From contig NZ_CXPG01000014.1 of the NCBI RefSeq assembly GCF_001403735.1, positions 316,406-380,405 of the forward strand: 64,000 nucleotides of DNA, read 5' to 3'. A program made the translations under genes and the position numbers. The notes beneath the pieces were generated by a model. The model was not told the DNA's origin, ran no database searches, and saw only the letters and a list, made by a program, of their open reading frames with translations. This document shows positions 39,569 through 48,157 of this stretch, one piece after another (the stretch's first letter is position 1; every line of letters starts with the position of its first letter). Source of the DNA: Jannaschia rubra (GTDB taxonomy: Bacteria > Pseudomonadota > Alphaproteobacteria > Rhodobacterales > Rhodobacteraceae).

Positions 39569-40885
39569 TCAGGAATTCATGGATTCAAAGAAATCCGCAT
39601 TCGTCTTGGTCTGCTTCAGCTTTCCGATCAGGAACTCGACGGCATCGGTCGTGCCCATCGGGTTCAGGATGCGGCGCAGCACGAAGGTCTTCTGCAAGTT
39701 CTTCGGATCGACCAGCAGCTCCTCCTTCCGGGTACCGGACTTCAGGATATCCATGGCCGGGAAAACGCGCTTGTCGGCGACCTTGCGGTCCAGCACGATC
39801 TCGCTGTTGCCGGTGCCCTTGAACTCCTCGAAGATCACCTCGTCCATGCGGCTGCCCGTGTCGATCAGGGCCGTGGCGATGATCGTCAGCGACCCGCCCT
39901 CCTCGATGTTGCGCGCCGCGCCGAAGAACCGCTTTGGCCGTTGCAGCGCGTTGGCATCGACGCCCCCGGTCAGGACCTTGCCCGATGACGGCACGACGGT
40001 GTTGTAGGCCCGACCCAGACGCGTGATCGAATCGAGCAAGATGACCACGTCGCGCTTGTGTTCCACCAGGCGCTTGGCCTTCTCGATCACCATCTCTGCT
40101 ACGGCCACATGCCGGGTGGGCGGCTCGTCGAAGGTGGAGGAGACCACCTCCCCCTTCACCGACCGCTGCATGTCCGTGACTTCCTCGGGCCGCTCGTCGA
40201 TCAGCAGGACCATCAGGTAACATTCGGGATGGTTCGTCTCGATCGACTTCGCGATGTTCTGCAACAGCACCGTCTTGCCCGTCCTAGGGGGTGCAACTAT
40301 CAGAGAACGTTGGCCTTTTCCGATCGGAGCCACCAAGTCGATGATCCGGGCGGAGCGGTCCTTGATGGTCGGGTCCTCGATCTCCATCTGGAAACGTTCG
40401 TCAGGGTAGAGCGGCGTCAGGTTGTCGAAGCTGACCTTGTGCTTCGACATGTTGGGGTCTGCGAAGTTGATCTCCGCCACCGTGACGATCGCGAAGTAAC
40501 GCTCGTTCTCGTCGGGTGCCTGGATCACGCCTTCGACCGTATCGCCGGTGCGCAGCGAATGCTGCCGGATCACCTCGGGAGAGACATAGATGTCATCCGG
40601 ACCGGGCAGGTAGTTCGCTTCCGGCGACCGCAGGAACCCGAAACCGTCCTGTAGAACCTCCAGCACGCCCTCGCCGGAAATCTCCCAGCCTTCGTCGGCG
40701 CGCTCCCGCAGGATCGAGAACATCATCTCGCCCTTGCGCATGGTCGAGGCGTTCTCGATCTCGAGTTCCTCGGCCATGTCCACCAGCGATTTGGGCGACA
40801 TGGCCTTCAGGTCGCGCAGGTTCAGCTTCTCGACCGGGCCGTCATCCTCGGCGCGGCTGTCGTCGGTGATGTCGTCGTCGCGCAT
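39569..40885 (-). CDS. rho: Transcription termination factor Rho
   Basis: 438-residue hexameric RNA helicase. The N-terminal Rho-N region ([22 protein letters not shown]) is followed by a cold-shock RNA-binding domain ([20 protein letters not shown]), Walker A APPRTGKT (198-205), [15 protein letters not shown] (Q- and P-loop region) and the R-loop. Length and motifs are normal. A TTGACT-N17-TAGCAA promoter candidate lies upstream beside the hemJ stop. Confidence 0.98.
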   Translation of the reverse strand: MRDDDITDDSRAEDDGPVEKLNLRDLKAMSPKSLVDMAEELEIENASTMRKGEMMFSILRERADEGWEISGEGVLEVLQDGFGFLRSPEANYLPGPDDIYVSPEVIRQHSLRTGDTVEGVIQAPDENERYFAIVTVAEINFADPNMSKHKVSFDNLTPLYPDERFQMEIEDPTIKDRSARIIDLVAPIGKGQRSLIVAPPRTGKTVLLQNIAKSIETNHPECYLMVLLIDERPEEVTDMQRSVKGEVVSSTFDEPPTRHVAVAEMVIEKAKRLVEHKRDVVILLDSITRLGRAYNTVVPSSGKVLTGGVDANALQRPKRFFGAARNIEEGGSLTIIATALIDTGSRMDEVIFEEFKGTGNSEIVLDRKVADKRVFPAMDILKSGTRKEELLVDPKNLQKTFVLRRILNPMGTTDAVEFLIGKLKQTKTNADFFESMNS

Positions 40886-40987
40886 GGCAAGGCTCCGCTG
40901 CGGCTGGACGGGCTGCGCCTCGGCGCGCCGTCGGATCTGGAAAAAGGAAACCGGCTTTCGGATCAGGACGATCCGCCGTTGACGGGC

Positions 40988-41016
40988 TTGCTACGACCCG
41001 GACGCGCCGAAGTCAA
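40988..41016 (-). promoter_or_regulatory. Candidate sigma70 promoter for rho
   Basis: On the minus strand TTGACT (41011-41016), a 17-bp spacer and TAGCAA (40988-40993). The -35 abuts the hemJ stop. The predicted rho leader is about 100 nt, which would leave room for autoregulation. Confidence 0.4.
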
Positions 41017-41454
41017 TCAGAACGGCCGCACCAGGACCGACACGACGATCACGATCATCAGGACGGTGGGCACCTCGTTCATCATCCGGTACCTCCGCCC
41101 GCTCGCCGTTGCCGTACCGTCGGCCAGCCGCCTGCGCTCGCGCGCGCACCAGAGATGAAACGCGGTCATGGCGATCACGCCGGCCCCCTTGACCCAGGGC
41201 CAGACCTCGCCCCAGTCGATGACGCCCACGGCGATGATCGACAGGCCGAACGCCCAGGCGGCGATCATCGCGGGCGTCATGATCGCCTGCAGAAGCCGCC
41301 GCTCCATCACCTCCAGCACCGGCACCATCTGCGGCACGCTCGCCCGCTGCTCCGCGTGATAGACGAAGAGGCGCGGCAGGTAGAAGATCCCGGCCATCCA
41401 CGCGATGACCGAGATCACGTGCCCTGCCTTCAGCCAAAGATAGATATCGCCCAT
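41017..41454 (-). CDS. hemJ: Protoporphyrinogen oxidase HemJ
   Basis: 145-residue inner-membrane protein with four predicted helices. The family's conserved histidine is His12 (LKAGHVISVIAWMAGIFYLP), followed by RLFVYHAEQ; the C-terminal helix ends VVSVLVRPF. HemJ catalyses the penultimate heme step in many alphaproteobacteria. It is the first gene left of the oriC candidate; hemE, often its neighbour, is not here. Confidence 0.93.
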   Translation of the reverse strand: MGDIYLWLKAGHVISVIAWMAGIFYLPRLFVYHAEQRASVPQMVPVLEVMERRLLQAIMTPAMIAAWAFGLSIIAVGVIDWGEVWPWVKGAGVIAMTAFHLWCARERRRLADGTATASGRRYRMMNEVPTVLMIVIVVSVLVRPF

Positions 41455-41850
41455 GCGCCGTCCCTCCGTCCCGGTCCTCCTATCAAGAATAGAAAGGGAA
41501 AGAAGGATGATGTTCTTGGTAGGGGCAGTGGATATCGGGGATCAAATGTCCTCCTCCGATCCATCCCCAACCGAATGATGCGATCGCCCGGTTGCCGCTC
41601 CGCCTGTGGATCGTCGTGCCACCTGCTTTCGCCCGCAGGGGGACCGGCGTGTGGGTCGTTGCGGGAACAACCGATGGAGGCCTTGGGAGCGGGCCTAGGT
41701 TTCCACAGTCCCGCCGCCCACCGCCACCGCTCCGGAGAGTTTGCGGATCGACCGGGAGAAACTGGCGGGTTGTCCCCCGCCGAACCTCGGGCCATTCCTG
41801 TCACAGCTTCATCGACAGGCTTTTCCCCGCAGTTGCCCACAAAGGCCGCC
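41455..41850. other. Candidate chromosomal replication origin (oriC), 396-bp non-coding gap
   Basis: The longest gap in the window and no credible gene in it. It separates hemJ-rho-mnmE-mnmG-rsmG-parAB (minus) from maf-aroE-coaE-dnaQ (plus), the position of the origin in Caulobacter and other alphaproteobacteria. DnaA-box-like 9-mers, each with two mismatches to TTATCCACA on one strand or the other, lie at 41527-41535, 41605-41613, 41699-41707 and 41833-41841. A less GC-rich purine-rich stretch at about 41480-41520 could be the unwinding element. No perfect DnaA box and no CtrA site (TTAA-N7-TTAA) is visible, so the call rests mainly on gene order, orientation and parS proximity. Confidence 0.55.
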
Positions 41851-42432
41851 ATGCTGATTCTCGCCTCCACCTCCCGCACCCGTCACGATCTGCTCCGCAA
41901 TGCCGCCATTCCCTTCGAGGCCCGGGCGCCCCGCGTCGACGAAGGTGCCGTCCGCGATGCGCTGCTGGCCGAAGGCCATGGCCCGCGCGACGTGGCCGAC
42001 GCCCTGGCCGAGATGAAGGCCCTCCGGGTCAGGGGCGCGGGCCTCGTGATGGGCTGCGACCAGGTGCTCGACCACGACGGGCGCTGCATTTCCAAACCCG
42101 CCACGCCAGAGAAGGCGGAGGAACAGCTCCGCGCCCTGTCAGGCGGCGTTCACCGTCTCCACACCGCTGCCGTGATCGCCGAGAACGGGCGTCCCGTCTG
42201 GCGCCATGTCGAGACGGTGACGATGACGATGCGATCCGCCAGTCCGGCGTTCATTCGGGACTACGTCGCGCGGAATTGGGATATCATCCGCCATTCCACC
42301 GGCAGCTACACGCTGGAGGGCGAAGGCGCGCGCCTGTTCCGCCGTGTCGATGGCGATCATTTCTCCGTCCTCGGCCTGCCGCTCCTGCCGCTGATCGACT
42401 TCCTGATCGAACGCGGCGAGGTGGCGGCATGA
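41851..42432 (+). CDS. maf: Maf family nucleotide pyrophosphatase
   Basis: 193-residue Maf/YceF-like pyrophosphatase that hydrolyses non-canonical nucleotides (substrate class not determinable here). Family pattern: LILASTSRTRHDLLRNAAIPFE at the N-terminus, GCDQVL with the catalytic Asp, the RALSGGVHRLHTA block, and the ...GSYTLEGEGARLF and VLGLPLLPLIDFL motifs. It is the first gene right of the oriC candidate and overlaps aroE by ATGA. Confidence 0.93.
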   Translation: MLILASTSRTRHDLLRNAAIPFEARAPRVDEGAVRDALLAEGHGPRDVADALAEMKALRVRGAGLVMGCDQVLDHDGRCISKPATPEKAEEQLRALSGGVHRLHTAAVIAENGRPVWRHVETVTMTMRSASPAFIRDYVARNWDIIRHSTGSYTLEGEGARLFRRVDGDHFSVLGLPLLPLIDFLIERGEVAA

Positions 42433-43244
42433 TTCCCTTGGCCGGGGTCATCGGCGACCCCATCGCGCACAGCCGGTCGCCCCTTTTGCATGGCCACTGG
42501 CTGCGCCGCCACGGCATCGACGGCCACTACATCCCCCTGCATGTCCGTGCGTCCGACCTCGGGGGCACGCTCGCCCTCCTGCCACGGCTCGGCTTTCGCG
42601 GGGTGAATGTGACGCTGCCCCACAAGGAAGCCGTCTTCGCCTTGGCGGATGAGGCGACCGACCGCGCGCGTGCGGTCGGTGCCGCGAACACGCTGACTTT
42701 CCGCGACGGCCGCATCCATGCCGACAACACCGACGGCGCGGGGTTCATCGCCAACCTGCGGCAAGGCGCGCCGGATTGGGCGGGCGACAGGCCGGCGTTG
42801 GTTCTGGGGGCAGGGGGCGCCGCGCGGGGCGTCGTCGCTGCCCTGCTCGACGAGGGCGTCCCCACCGTGACCCTCGCCAACCGCACCGCCGCGCGGGCCG
42901 AGGCGCTTGCCGGGCAGTTCGACGACCGGGTCCGCACCATCGACTGGAACGACACTGGCCCGGCGCTGGCCGATCACGCTCTGCTCGTCAACACGACCAG
43001 CCTCGGGATGACGGGCCAGCCGCCCCTTGACGTCGATCTCTCGGCCTTGCCGGGCGACGCGGTCGTCACGGACATCGTCTACACGCCCTTGTCCACACCC
43101 CTCCTGACCGCCGCGCAGGCGCGGGGCAATCCGACGGTCGACGGCCTTGGAATGCTGTTGCATCAGGCCGCGCCCGGCTTCGCAGCATGGTTCGGCGTCA
43201 CACCGCAGGTGGATGACGATCTGCGCCGGGCGGTGCTCGGATGA
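42429..43244 (+). CDS. aroE: Shikimate dehydrogenase (NADP+)
   Basis: 271-residue enzyme reducing 3-dehydroshikimate to shikimate in aromatic amino-acid synthesis. Shikimate-binding motif HSRSP (14-18), NVTLPHKE with catalytic Lys66, DNTDGAGF with Asp102, the nucleotide loop [10 protein letters not shown], and ANRT for NADP preference. ATGA overlaps at both ends show translational coupling with maf and coaE. aroC, a later enzyme of the same pathway, is at 55899-57002. Confidence 0.96.
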   Translation: MIPLAGVIGDPIAHSRSPLLHGHWLRRHGIDGHYIPLHVRASDLGGTLALLPRLGFRGVNVTLPHKEAVFALADEATDRARAVGAANTLTFRDGRIHADNTDGAGFIANLRQGAPDWAGDRPALVLGAGGAARGVVAALLDEGVPTVTLANRTAARAEALAGQFDDRVRTIDWNDTGPALADHALLVNTTSLGMTGQPPLDVDLSALPGDAVVTDIVYTPLSTPLLTAAQARGNPTVDGLGMLLHQAAPGFAAWFGVTPQVDDDLRRAVLG

Positions 43245-43807
43245 TCCTGGGCCTCACCGGGTCCATCGGCATGGGCAAATCCACCACGGCACAGATGTTT
43301 CGTGATCTGGGCGTGCCGGTCTGGGATGCGGATACCGTCGTCCACCGCCTCTATGCGCCCGGCGGGGCGGCCGTGGCGCCCATGGCCGCCGCCTTCTCCG
43401 AAGCTGTGCGCGACGGGGCGGTGGACCGCGCCGCCCTGCGCGATCTCGTGGCGCGCGATCCGGCGGCCCTCGCCGTGGTGGAAGGCATCGTCCACCCGTT
43501 CGTCGCCGCCGACCGTGCCGCCTTCCTGCAAGTCTCCGCTCCGCTCGTGGTGCTCGACATCCCGCTCCTCTTTGAAACCGGGGCCGACGCGCAGGTCGAC
43601 CGCATCGCCGTCGTCTCGGCCCCCGCCCCCCTCCAACGCGCCCGCGTGCTGGAACGCGGCACCATGACCGAAGCGCAGCTCGACGCGATCCTCGCGCGGC
43701 AGATGCCCGATGCTGACAAACGCGCCCGGGCCGACTACATCATCGACAGCACCGACATGGACACCGCCCGCGCCGCCGTCGCGCGCATCGTGGAGGAACT
43801 GGGATGA
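43241..43807 (+). CDS. coaE: Dephospho-CoA kinase
   Basis: 188-residue kinase for the last step of coenzyme A synthesis. P-loop GSIGMGKST (7-15), the [17 protein letters not shown] lid region and [11 protein letters not shown] are typical. It is coupled to aroE and dnaQ by ATGA overlaps, matching the maf-aroE-coaE-dnaQ order known beside alphaproteobacterial origins. Confidence 0.96.
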   Translation: MILGLTGSIGMGKSTTAQMFRDLGVPVWDADTVVHRLYAPGGAAVAPMAAAFSEAVRDGAVDRAALRDLVARDPAALAVVEGIVHPFVAADRAAFLQVSAPLVVLDIPLLFETGADAQVDRIAVVSAPAPLQRARVLERGTMTEAQLDAILARQMPDADKRARADYIIDSTDMDTARAAVARIVEELG

Positions 43808-44490
43808 GGGAAATCGTCCTCGACACCGAAACCACCGGGTTCGAGCCTGACACGGGCGACCGCATCGTGGAAATCGGCGCGGTCGAACTGGTGAACCACG
43901 TGGCGACCGGCAAGATCTATCATCAGTACGTCAACCCCGAACGCGCCATGCCCGACGGCGCGTTCCAGGTGCACGGGCTGGGCGATGATTTTCTCAAGGA
44001 TTTTCCCGTCTTCAAGCAGGTGGGGCAGGCGTTCCTCGACTTCATCGGCGACGCCCGGCTGGTGATCCACAACGCCGCCTTCGACATGAAATTCCTCAAC
44101 GCCGAACTCGACTGGATGGGCCTGCCGCGCCTGCCTTTCGACCGCGCCATCGACACGCTCGCCATCGCCCGGTCACGGTTTCCCGGCTCGCCCGCGTCCC
44201 TCGACGCGCTCTGCCGCCGGTTCGGGATCGACAACTCCGCGCGCACGAAACATGGCGCGCTCCTCGACAGCGAGATCCTGGCCGAGGTCTATCTGGAGCT
44301 GATCGGCGGACGCCAGCCCACGATGTCGCTGGTCAGTCAGCGTTCCGGCCCCTCCGACGCGTCGGGCGAATGGGCGCCGCAACCGCGGCCCAGGCCACTC
44401 CCGCCGCGCTTGACCGACTCCGAGATAGCGGCCCATGCGGCTTTTGTGGAGAAGCTGGGCGAAGGTGCCCTGTGGAAGAAATCGGGCTGA
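43804..44490 (+). CDS. dnaQ: DNA polymerase III epsilon subunit, proofreading exonuclease
   Basis: 228-residue 3'-5' exonuclease of the replicative polymerase: ExoI motif [11 protein letters not shown] (Asp7, Glu9), Exo[13 protein letters not shown], and ExoIII with [17 protein letters not shown]. The C-terminal segment (about 180-228) is the usual tether to the alpha subunit. It is the last gene of the coupled maf-aroE-coaE-dnaQ unit. Confidence 0.97.
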   Translation: MREIVLDTETTGFEPDTGDRIVEIGAVELVNHVATGKIYHQYVNPERAMPDGAFQVHGLGDDFLKDFPVFKQVGQAFLDFIGDARLVIHNAAFDMKFLNAELDWMGLPRLPFDRAIDTLAIARSRFPGSPASLDALCRRFGIDNSARTKHGALLDSEILAEVYLELIGGRQPTMSLVSQRSGPSDASGEWAPQPRPRPLPPRLTDSEIAAHAAFVEKLGEGALWKKSG

Positions 44491-44569
44491 CGGGGCGCGC
44501 GGCGCGGTTTCGGCTTGAACCCCGCGCCTCCGCGTCGGACGGTCCGGGAACACGACCGGGGAGTTCGCC

Positions 44570-44806
44570 ATGAAATGCATGTTCGTCCAGCTTCGATGCC
44601 GGCCCGGCACCGCCTATGCCGTGGCCGACGCCATCGCGGAACGCGAGATCCACTCGGAGCTTTATTCCACGAGCGGCGAGTTCGACCTGCTGATCAAGTT
44701 CTATATCGCCGAAGACGTCGATCCGGGCATGTTCATCAACGACAACCTGCTCGACATCGAAGGGATCGAGCGCAGCTTCACCACGCTCACCTTCAAGACC
44801 TTCTGA
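44570..44806 (+). CDS. Stand-alone Lrp/AsnC ligand-binding (RAM) domain protein
   Basis: 78-residue protein consisting only of the C-terminal effector/oligomerisation domain of Lrp/AsnC regulators (MFVQLRCRPGTAYAVADAI ... SGEFDLLIKFYI ... ERSFTTLTFKTF). It has no helix-turn-helix, so it cannot bind DNA by itself; it could bind an amino acid or co-assemble with a full-length Lrp. It is a known class of small proteins, often near dnaQ/secB in this bacterial group. An 80-bp gap separates it from dnaQ. Confidence 0.88.
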   Translation: MKCMFVQLRCRPGTAYAVADAIAEREIHSELYSTSGEFDLLIKFYIAEDVDPGMFINDNLLDIEGIERSFTTLTFKTF

Positions 44807-44832
44807 CCGCCCGGCACCACCGCGCCGGGCGG
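44807..44832. terminator. Bidirectional terminator candidate between the RAM-domain gene and secB
   Basis: Perfect 9-bp inverted repeat CCGCCCGGC / GCCGGGCGG with an 8-nt loop, starting right after one stop and ending 7 bp before the convergent secB stop. There is no T-tract. Confidence 0.5.
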
Positions 44833-44839
44833 CGAAAGA

Positions 44840-45379
44840 TCACGACTTCGTGGCCGTCGCCGCCTCGGCCTGCGCCCGGCGCGTCAATTCGTTGCGGTAG
44901 AGCGCGACGAAGTCGATGTTCTCAAGGTTCAGGGGCGGGAAGCCGCCGTCGCGCGACACGTCCGACACGATGCGGCGCAGGAACGGGAACAGCATTCGCG
45001 GACATTCGATCATCAGATAGGGATGCATCTGCTGGTCGGGCACATTGGCGATCTGGAAGACGCCGGCGTAGTCGAGCTCCAGCGCGAAGATCGGATCGTC
45101 GCCCCCCTTGACGCGGGCCGTGATGCTCAGCTTCACGCCGACCTCGAACTGTCCTTCGGTCGGCCGTTTCTTCGCTTCCAGCCCGACCTGCACGTTGATG
45201 TCGGGCTGCCCCTCCATCGCGCGGCCCTTCTGGACGGCTACGTTCTCGAAGGACAGGTCGCGGATGAACTGCCCCAGGATCTGCATCTGCGGCAGTTGCT
45301 GGCCCTGCGCGGCGCCGTTCTGGGCGGCGCCATCGGCCGGGGCGGCGGTCTCGGGGCTGGTCTGGTCTTCGTCGGCCAT
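44840..45379 (-). CDS. secB: Protein-export chaperone SecB
   Basis: 179-residue tetrameric chaperone that keeps precursors unfolded and hands them to SecA. The conserved core runs from MQILGQFIRDLSFENV (about residue 32) to the C-terminal SecA-binding region ending RRAQAEAATATKS. Ala/Gln-rich N-terminal 30 residues are typical of alphaproteobacterial SecB. It lies in the usual place near dnaQ, on the opposite strand. Confidence 0.96.
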   Translation of the reverse strand: MADEDQTSPETAAPADGAAQNGAAQGQQLPQMQILGQFIRDLSFENVAVQKGRAMEGQPDINVQVGLEAKKRPTEGQFEVGVKLSITARVKGGDDPIFALELDYAGVFQIANVPDQQMHPYLMIECPRMLFPFLRRIVSDVSRDGGFPPLNLENIDFVALYRNELTRRAQAEAATATKS

Positions 45380-45450
45380 CTGGTGTCCTCGGGTCAGAAA
45401 CGGGTCGGCGCCGGAGTATCAGAGCCTCCGACCCCTCACAACCGGCAGCC

Positions 45451-45954
45451 TCAGCGCCGCTCGGGGTCGGCGTCGTCGTCGGTCCGGGTCCAGCCCGACG
45501 GACGGCCGTCGCGCGGCACCTCGACATAATCGCCTTCGACAACGTCGTCGCGCGCGGGCGGCGGGGGGCCGGTCCGGCGCCCCGTCTGCCCCATGGTGAA
45601 CGACTGAACGCGGATGCGTCGGCGGACCTGCGTCATCGCGGCGTCGCGGACGCCGGGGATCAGCAGCAGGAATCCCGCGGCATCTGTAAAGAAGCCCGGC
45701 GTCAGCAGCAAAAGCCCCGCCGCCAGGATCATCGCGCCATGCGCCAACGGCCGCGTCGGATCGCTGAGTTCGTTGAGCGACCCCTGAAGCCGACGCAACT
45801 CCGCCAGCCCCTGCCGCCGCACGAGGAACGTGCCCAGCATTGCCGTCAGGACCACGATGAGCAGGGTGGGCCAGAGGCCCAGCCACCCGCCGACCTGGAT
45901 GAACAGGGCGATCTCGACGATCGGGACAGCGACGAAAATGGCGAAAAGCCACAT
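45451..45954 (-). CDS. fxsA: FxsA family inner-membrane protein
   Basis: 167-residue membrane protein with three to four hydrophobic segments (IFVAVPIVEIALFIQVGGWLG; LLIVVLTAMLG; MILAAGLLLLTPGFFTDAAG) and the FxsA hallmark TPGFFTDAAGFLLLIP. The C-terminal 50 residues are polar and Pro/Arg/Asp-rich. FxsA overproduction relieves F-plasmid exclusion of phage T7; its normal role is unknown. It lies beside secB, as in other alphaproteobacteria, and diverges from the Tim44-domain gene. Confidence 0.92.
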   Translation of the reverse strand: MWLFAIFVAVPIVEIALFIQVGGWLGLWPTLLIVVLTAMLGTFLVRRQGLAELRRLQGSLNELSDPTRPLAHGAMILAAGLLLLTPGFFTDAAGFLLLIPGVRDAAMTQVRRRIRVQSFTMGQTGRRTGPPPPARDDVVEGDYVEVPRDGRPSGWTRTDDDADPERR

Positions 45955-46058
45955 GGGCGGGTCTCCTCCGTGCGGGGTGCGGCTTCCCTTGACCCCCTTG
46001 CCGCCTTACATATGTCCGAGGTTCGCGATACCAACCCTCGCATGGACCGGAGAGAAGG

Positions 46059-46718
46059 ATGAACGACGCCGTGATACAACTTCTGGTCCTCGCCGCCATC
46101 GCCCTGTTCCTGGTCATCCGGCTCAAGAACGTGCTGGGAACGCGGACGGGGTTCGAGAAGCCGCCCGCGGTGGAGCCCTCGCGCAGTACCGACGTGCGCC
46201 GCGACTTCGAGGTGATCGAGGGCGGCCCCGACCGTGACATCACCGACCATGTCGAGGAAGACAGCGCCAACGCCAAGGCCCTGGCGGCGATGAAGCTGGT
46301 GGAGCCGGGGTTCAGCGTGACCGAATTCATCTCGGGCGCTCGCCAGGCCTATGAGATGATCCTCATGGCGTTCGAGCGTGGCGACATGGGCGCCGTCCAG
46401 CCGTTCCTGTCCGAAGACGTCTACGAGGCGTTTCTCGGCGTCGTCTCCGACCGGGAGGACAAGGGGCTGCGCGTGGACGCGAGCTTCATCGGCGTGCGCG
46501 AGACGAGCCTGCGCGAGGCGGAGTTCGACCGCTCCGACAATGAGGCTCAGATAACGCTGCGGTTCGTGGCCGAACTCACCAGCGTGATCCGCGACGTCGA
46601 TGGCAAGGTCGTCGAGGGCGATCCCAACGCGATCCGCAAGCAGCGCGACGTCTGGACGTTCGCCCGCGTCATGGGGTCCGACGATCCCAACTGGAAGCTG
46701 GTCGCGACGGGGGGCTGA
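46059..46718 (+). CDS. Tim44/TimA domain protein
   Basis: 219-residue protein with an N-terminal transmembrane helix (about residues 5-20), a charged linker and a C-terminal Tim44-like domain (FISGARQAYEMILMAFERGD, then VYEAFLGVVSDRED). Bacterial relatives of the mitochondrial import protein Tim44 are common in alphaproteobacteria, often between secB/fxsA and mltA; their function is not settled. A hairpin with a T-tract follows 24 bp after its stop. Confidence 0.88.
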   Translation: MNDAVIQLLVLAAIALFLVIRLKNVLGTRTGFEKPPAVEPSRSTDVRRDFEVIEGGPDRDITDHVEEDSANAKALAAMKLVEPGFSVTEFISGARQAYEMILMAFERGDMGAVQPFLSEDVYEAFLGVVSDREDKGLRVDASFIGVRETSLREAEFDRSDNEAQITLRFVAELTSVIRDVDGKVVEGDPNAIRKQRDVWTFARVMGSDDPNWKLVATGG

Positions 46719-46721
46719 CAC

Positions 46722-47609
46722 GTGCCAGCCGCCGACACCGATGCCGCCCCCGAAACGGGGCGGCTTTCGTTTTCCTGTCTGCCGGGGTGGGAGGCGGACG
46801 ATCTGGACGCGGCGCTGGCGGCATTCCGTCTCAAACCCGATGGCCCCCTGTCCCGTGCCGCGCAGGCCGCGACCGATGCCCGCACTTTCTTCGAGACTCA
46901 TTTCCGGCCATCGACCCCCGTCCCGGGTCACTTCACGGGCTACTACGAGCCCGAGATCGACGGCAGCCTGAAGCCCACCGATACCTTCCCCGTGCCGATC
47001 CACGCGCTTCCGCCCGGCGGCATCGACGCGCCCCGCGCGAAAATCGAGCCGCGGCTCGCCGGCCATGAGATCGCCTGGCTGCGCGACGAAGTGGACCGCT
47101 TCTTCCTGCAGGTGCAGGGCTCCGGCCGCATCCGTCTGGTGGATGGGGGCACGCTCAGGGTGGGCTACGCCGGCGGGAACGGCCATCCCTATCGCTCGAT
47201 CGGCGCGCTGCTGGTGGAGCGTGAGATCTTGGGGCCCGATATCACGGCGCAGGCGCTGAAGGACTGGCTGCGCGCCGATCCCGCGCAGGGCCGCGCCGTC
47301 ATGGCGGAAAACCCCAGTTACGTCATGTTCGCGCCGGTCGACCTGCCGCCCGACAGCGGCCCTCGCGGCACGCTTTGCCCTGTGACCGCGCATCGCAGCA
47401 TCGCCGTCGACCCGGACCACACCCCCCTCGGCGCCCCCGTCTGGGTAGAGGTCGACGGCATCGCCCGCCTCTGCATCGCGCAGGATACGGGGTCGGCCAT
47501 CCGCGGGCCGGGGCGCGCAGACCTGTTCTTCGGCACCGGCGACGCGGCGGGACGGGCAGCCGGCCGCTTGAACCATCCCGGCCGCTTCACCGCACTGGAG
47601 CCGCGATGA
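46722..47609 (+). CDS. mltA: Murein lytic transglycosylase A (MltA)
   Basis: 295-residue enzyme cleaving peptidoglycan glycan strands to 1,6-anhydro products. The MltA domain (TPVPGHFTGYYEPEIDGSL, FFLQVQGSGRIRL, VGYAGGNGHPYRSIG) and the 3D domain with catalytic Asp (LCIAQDTGSAIRGPGRADLFFG) are complete. The GTG at 46722 is the earliest in-frame start, yet no signal peptide or lipobox is encoded, unusual for a periplasmic enzyme. A terminator-like hairpin overlaps its first codons, so the true start may be later or expression attenuated. Confidence 0.9.
   Translation: MPAADTDAAPETGRLSFSCLPGWEADDLDAALAAFRLKPDGPLSRAAQAATDARTFFETHFRPSTPVPGHFTGYYEPEIDGSLKPTDTFPVPIHALPPGGIDAPRAKIEPRLAGHEIAWLRDEVDRFFLQVQGSGRIRLVDGGTLRVGYAGGNGHPYRSIGALLVEREILGPDITAQALKDWLRADPAQGRAVMAENPSYVMFAPVDLPPDSGPRGTLCPVTAHRSIAVDPDHTPLGAPVWVEVDGIARLCIAQDTGSAIRGPGRADLFFGTGDAAGRAAGRLNHPGRFTALEPR
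46743..46773 (+). terminator. Hairpin plus T-tract at the 5' end of mltA
   Basis: Perfect 8-bp stem GCCGCCCC / GGGGCGGC with a 6-nt loop CGAAAC, followed by TTTCGTTTT. This is the shape of an intrinsic terminator for the Tim44-domain gene, but it lies inside the first 17 codons of mltA as called. Confidence 0.65.
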
Positions 47610-48157
47610 AACGCCGCGGCCTCACGCCCGAGGACCGGGAGGTCTGGTCCCGCTACAGCCGGACGGCGGAACCGATGCACTCCGTCCAGCCGACGTCCGA
47701 ACCGCGGCCCGACCCGCCCAAGGTCGAACCGCCTGCACGCATCGACCCGTTTCGCGCCGGCCAGACGGCACGGACGGTCCTGCCGCCTCCGGCCTCCAAG
47801 CCCGCGTCGCTTCGGATGGATGCAAAGACGCACCGGCGGATGGCGTCGGGCAAGCTGCGCCCCGAGGCGACGATCGACCTGCACGGCATGACGCTCGACG
47901 TGGCGCATCCCGCGCTGGCGCGGTTCATCCTGTCGTCCCATGCCAAGGGCAGGCGGTTGGTCGTCGTCGTGACCGGCAAGGGGCGGACCGGCGCGTCGGA
48001 TGATCCCTTCGGCCGCGACAGGGGCGTCCTGAAACGGCAGGTGCCGCATTGGCTGCGCCTGCCGCCCCTGTCGGCCGTGGTGCTGCAGGTGAGCGAAGCG
48101 CACCGCAGCCACGGCGGCTCAGGCGCCTGCTACGTCTACCTGCGGCGCAGCGGCTAG
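47606..48157 (+). CDS. Smr domain protein
   Basis: 183-residue protein with a disordered Pro-rich N-terminal half and a C-terminal Smr (small MutS-related) domain: IDLHGMTLDVAHPAL around residue 92, VVVTGKGRTG, and a C-terminal HGGSGACYVYLRR. Smr domains are nucleases or nucleic-acid binders acting in ribosome rescue or recombination. The start overlaps mltA by ATGA and the 3' end overlaps a convergent MFS gene by 39 bp. Confidence 0.9.
   Translation: MKRRGLTPEDREVWSRYSRTAEPMHSVQPTSEPRPDPPKVEPPARIDPFRAGQTARTVLPPPASKPASLRMDAKTHRRMASGKLRPEATIDLHGMTLDVAHPALARFILSSHAKGRRLVVVVTGKGRTGASDDPFGRDRGVLKRQVPHWLRLPPLSAVVLQVSEAHRSHGGSGACYVYLRRSG

Noticed and set aside
41592..41850. Open frames crossing the hemJ-maf gap as possible genes
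   Set aside because: No start with a ribosome site, no recognisable protein, and the frames run on into maf/aroE out of phase; the gap is better read as the origin candidate.
41455..41850. CtrA boxes (TTAA-N7-TTAA) in the origin candidate, as in Caulobacter Cori
   Set aside because: No such motif is present in the gap.
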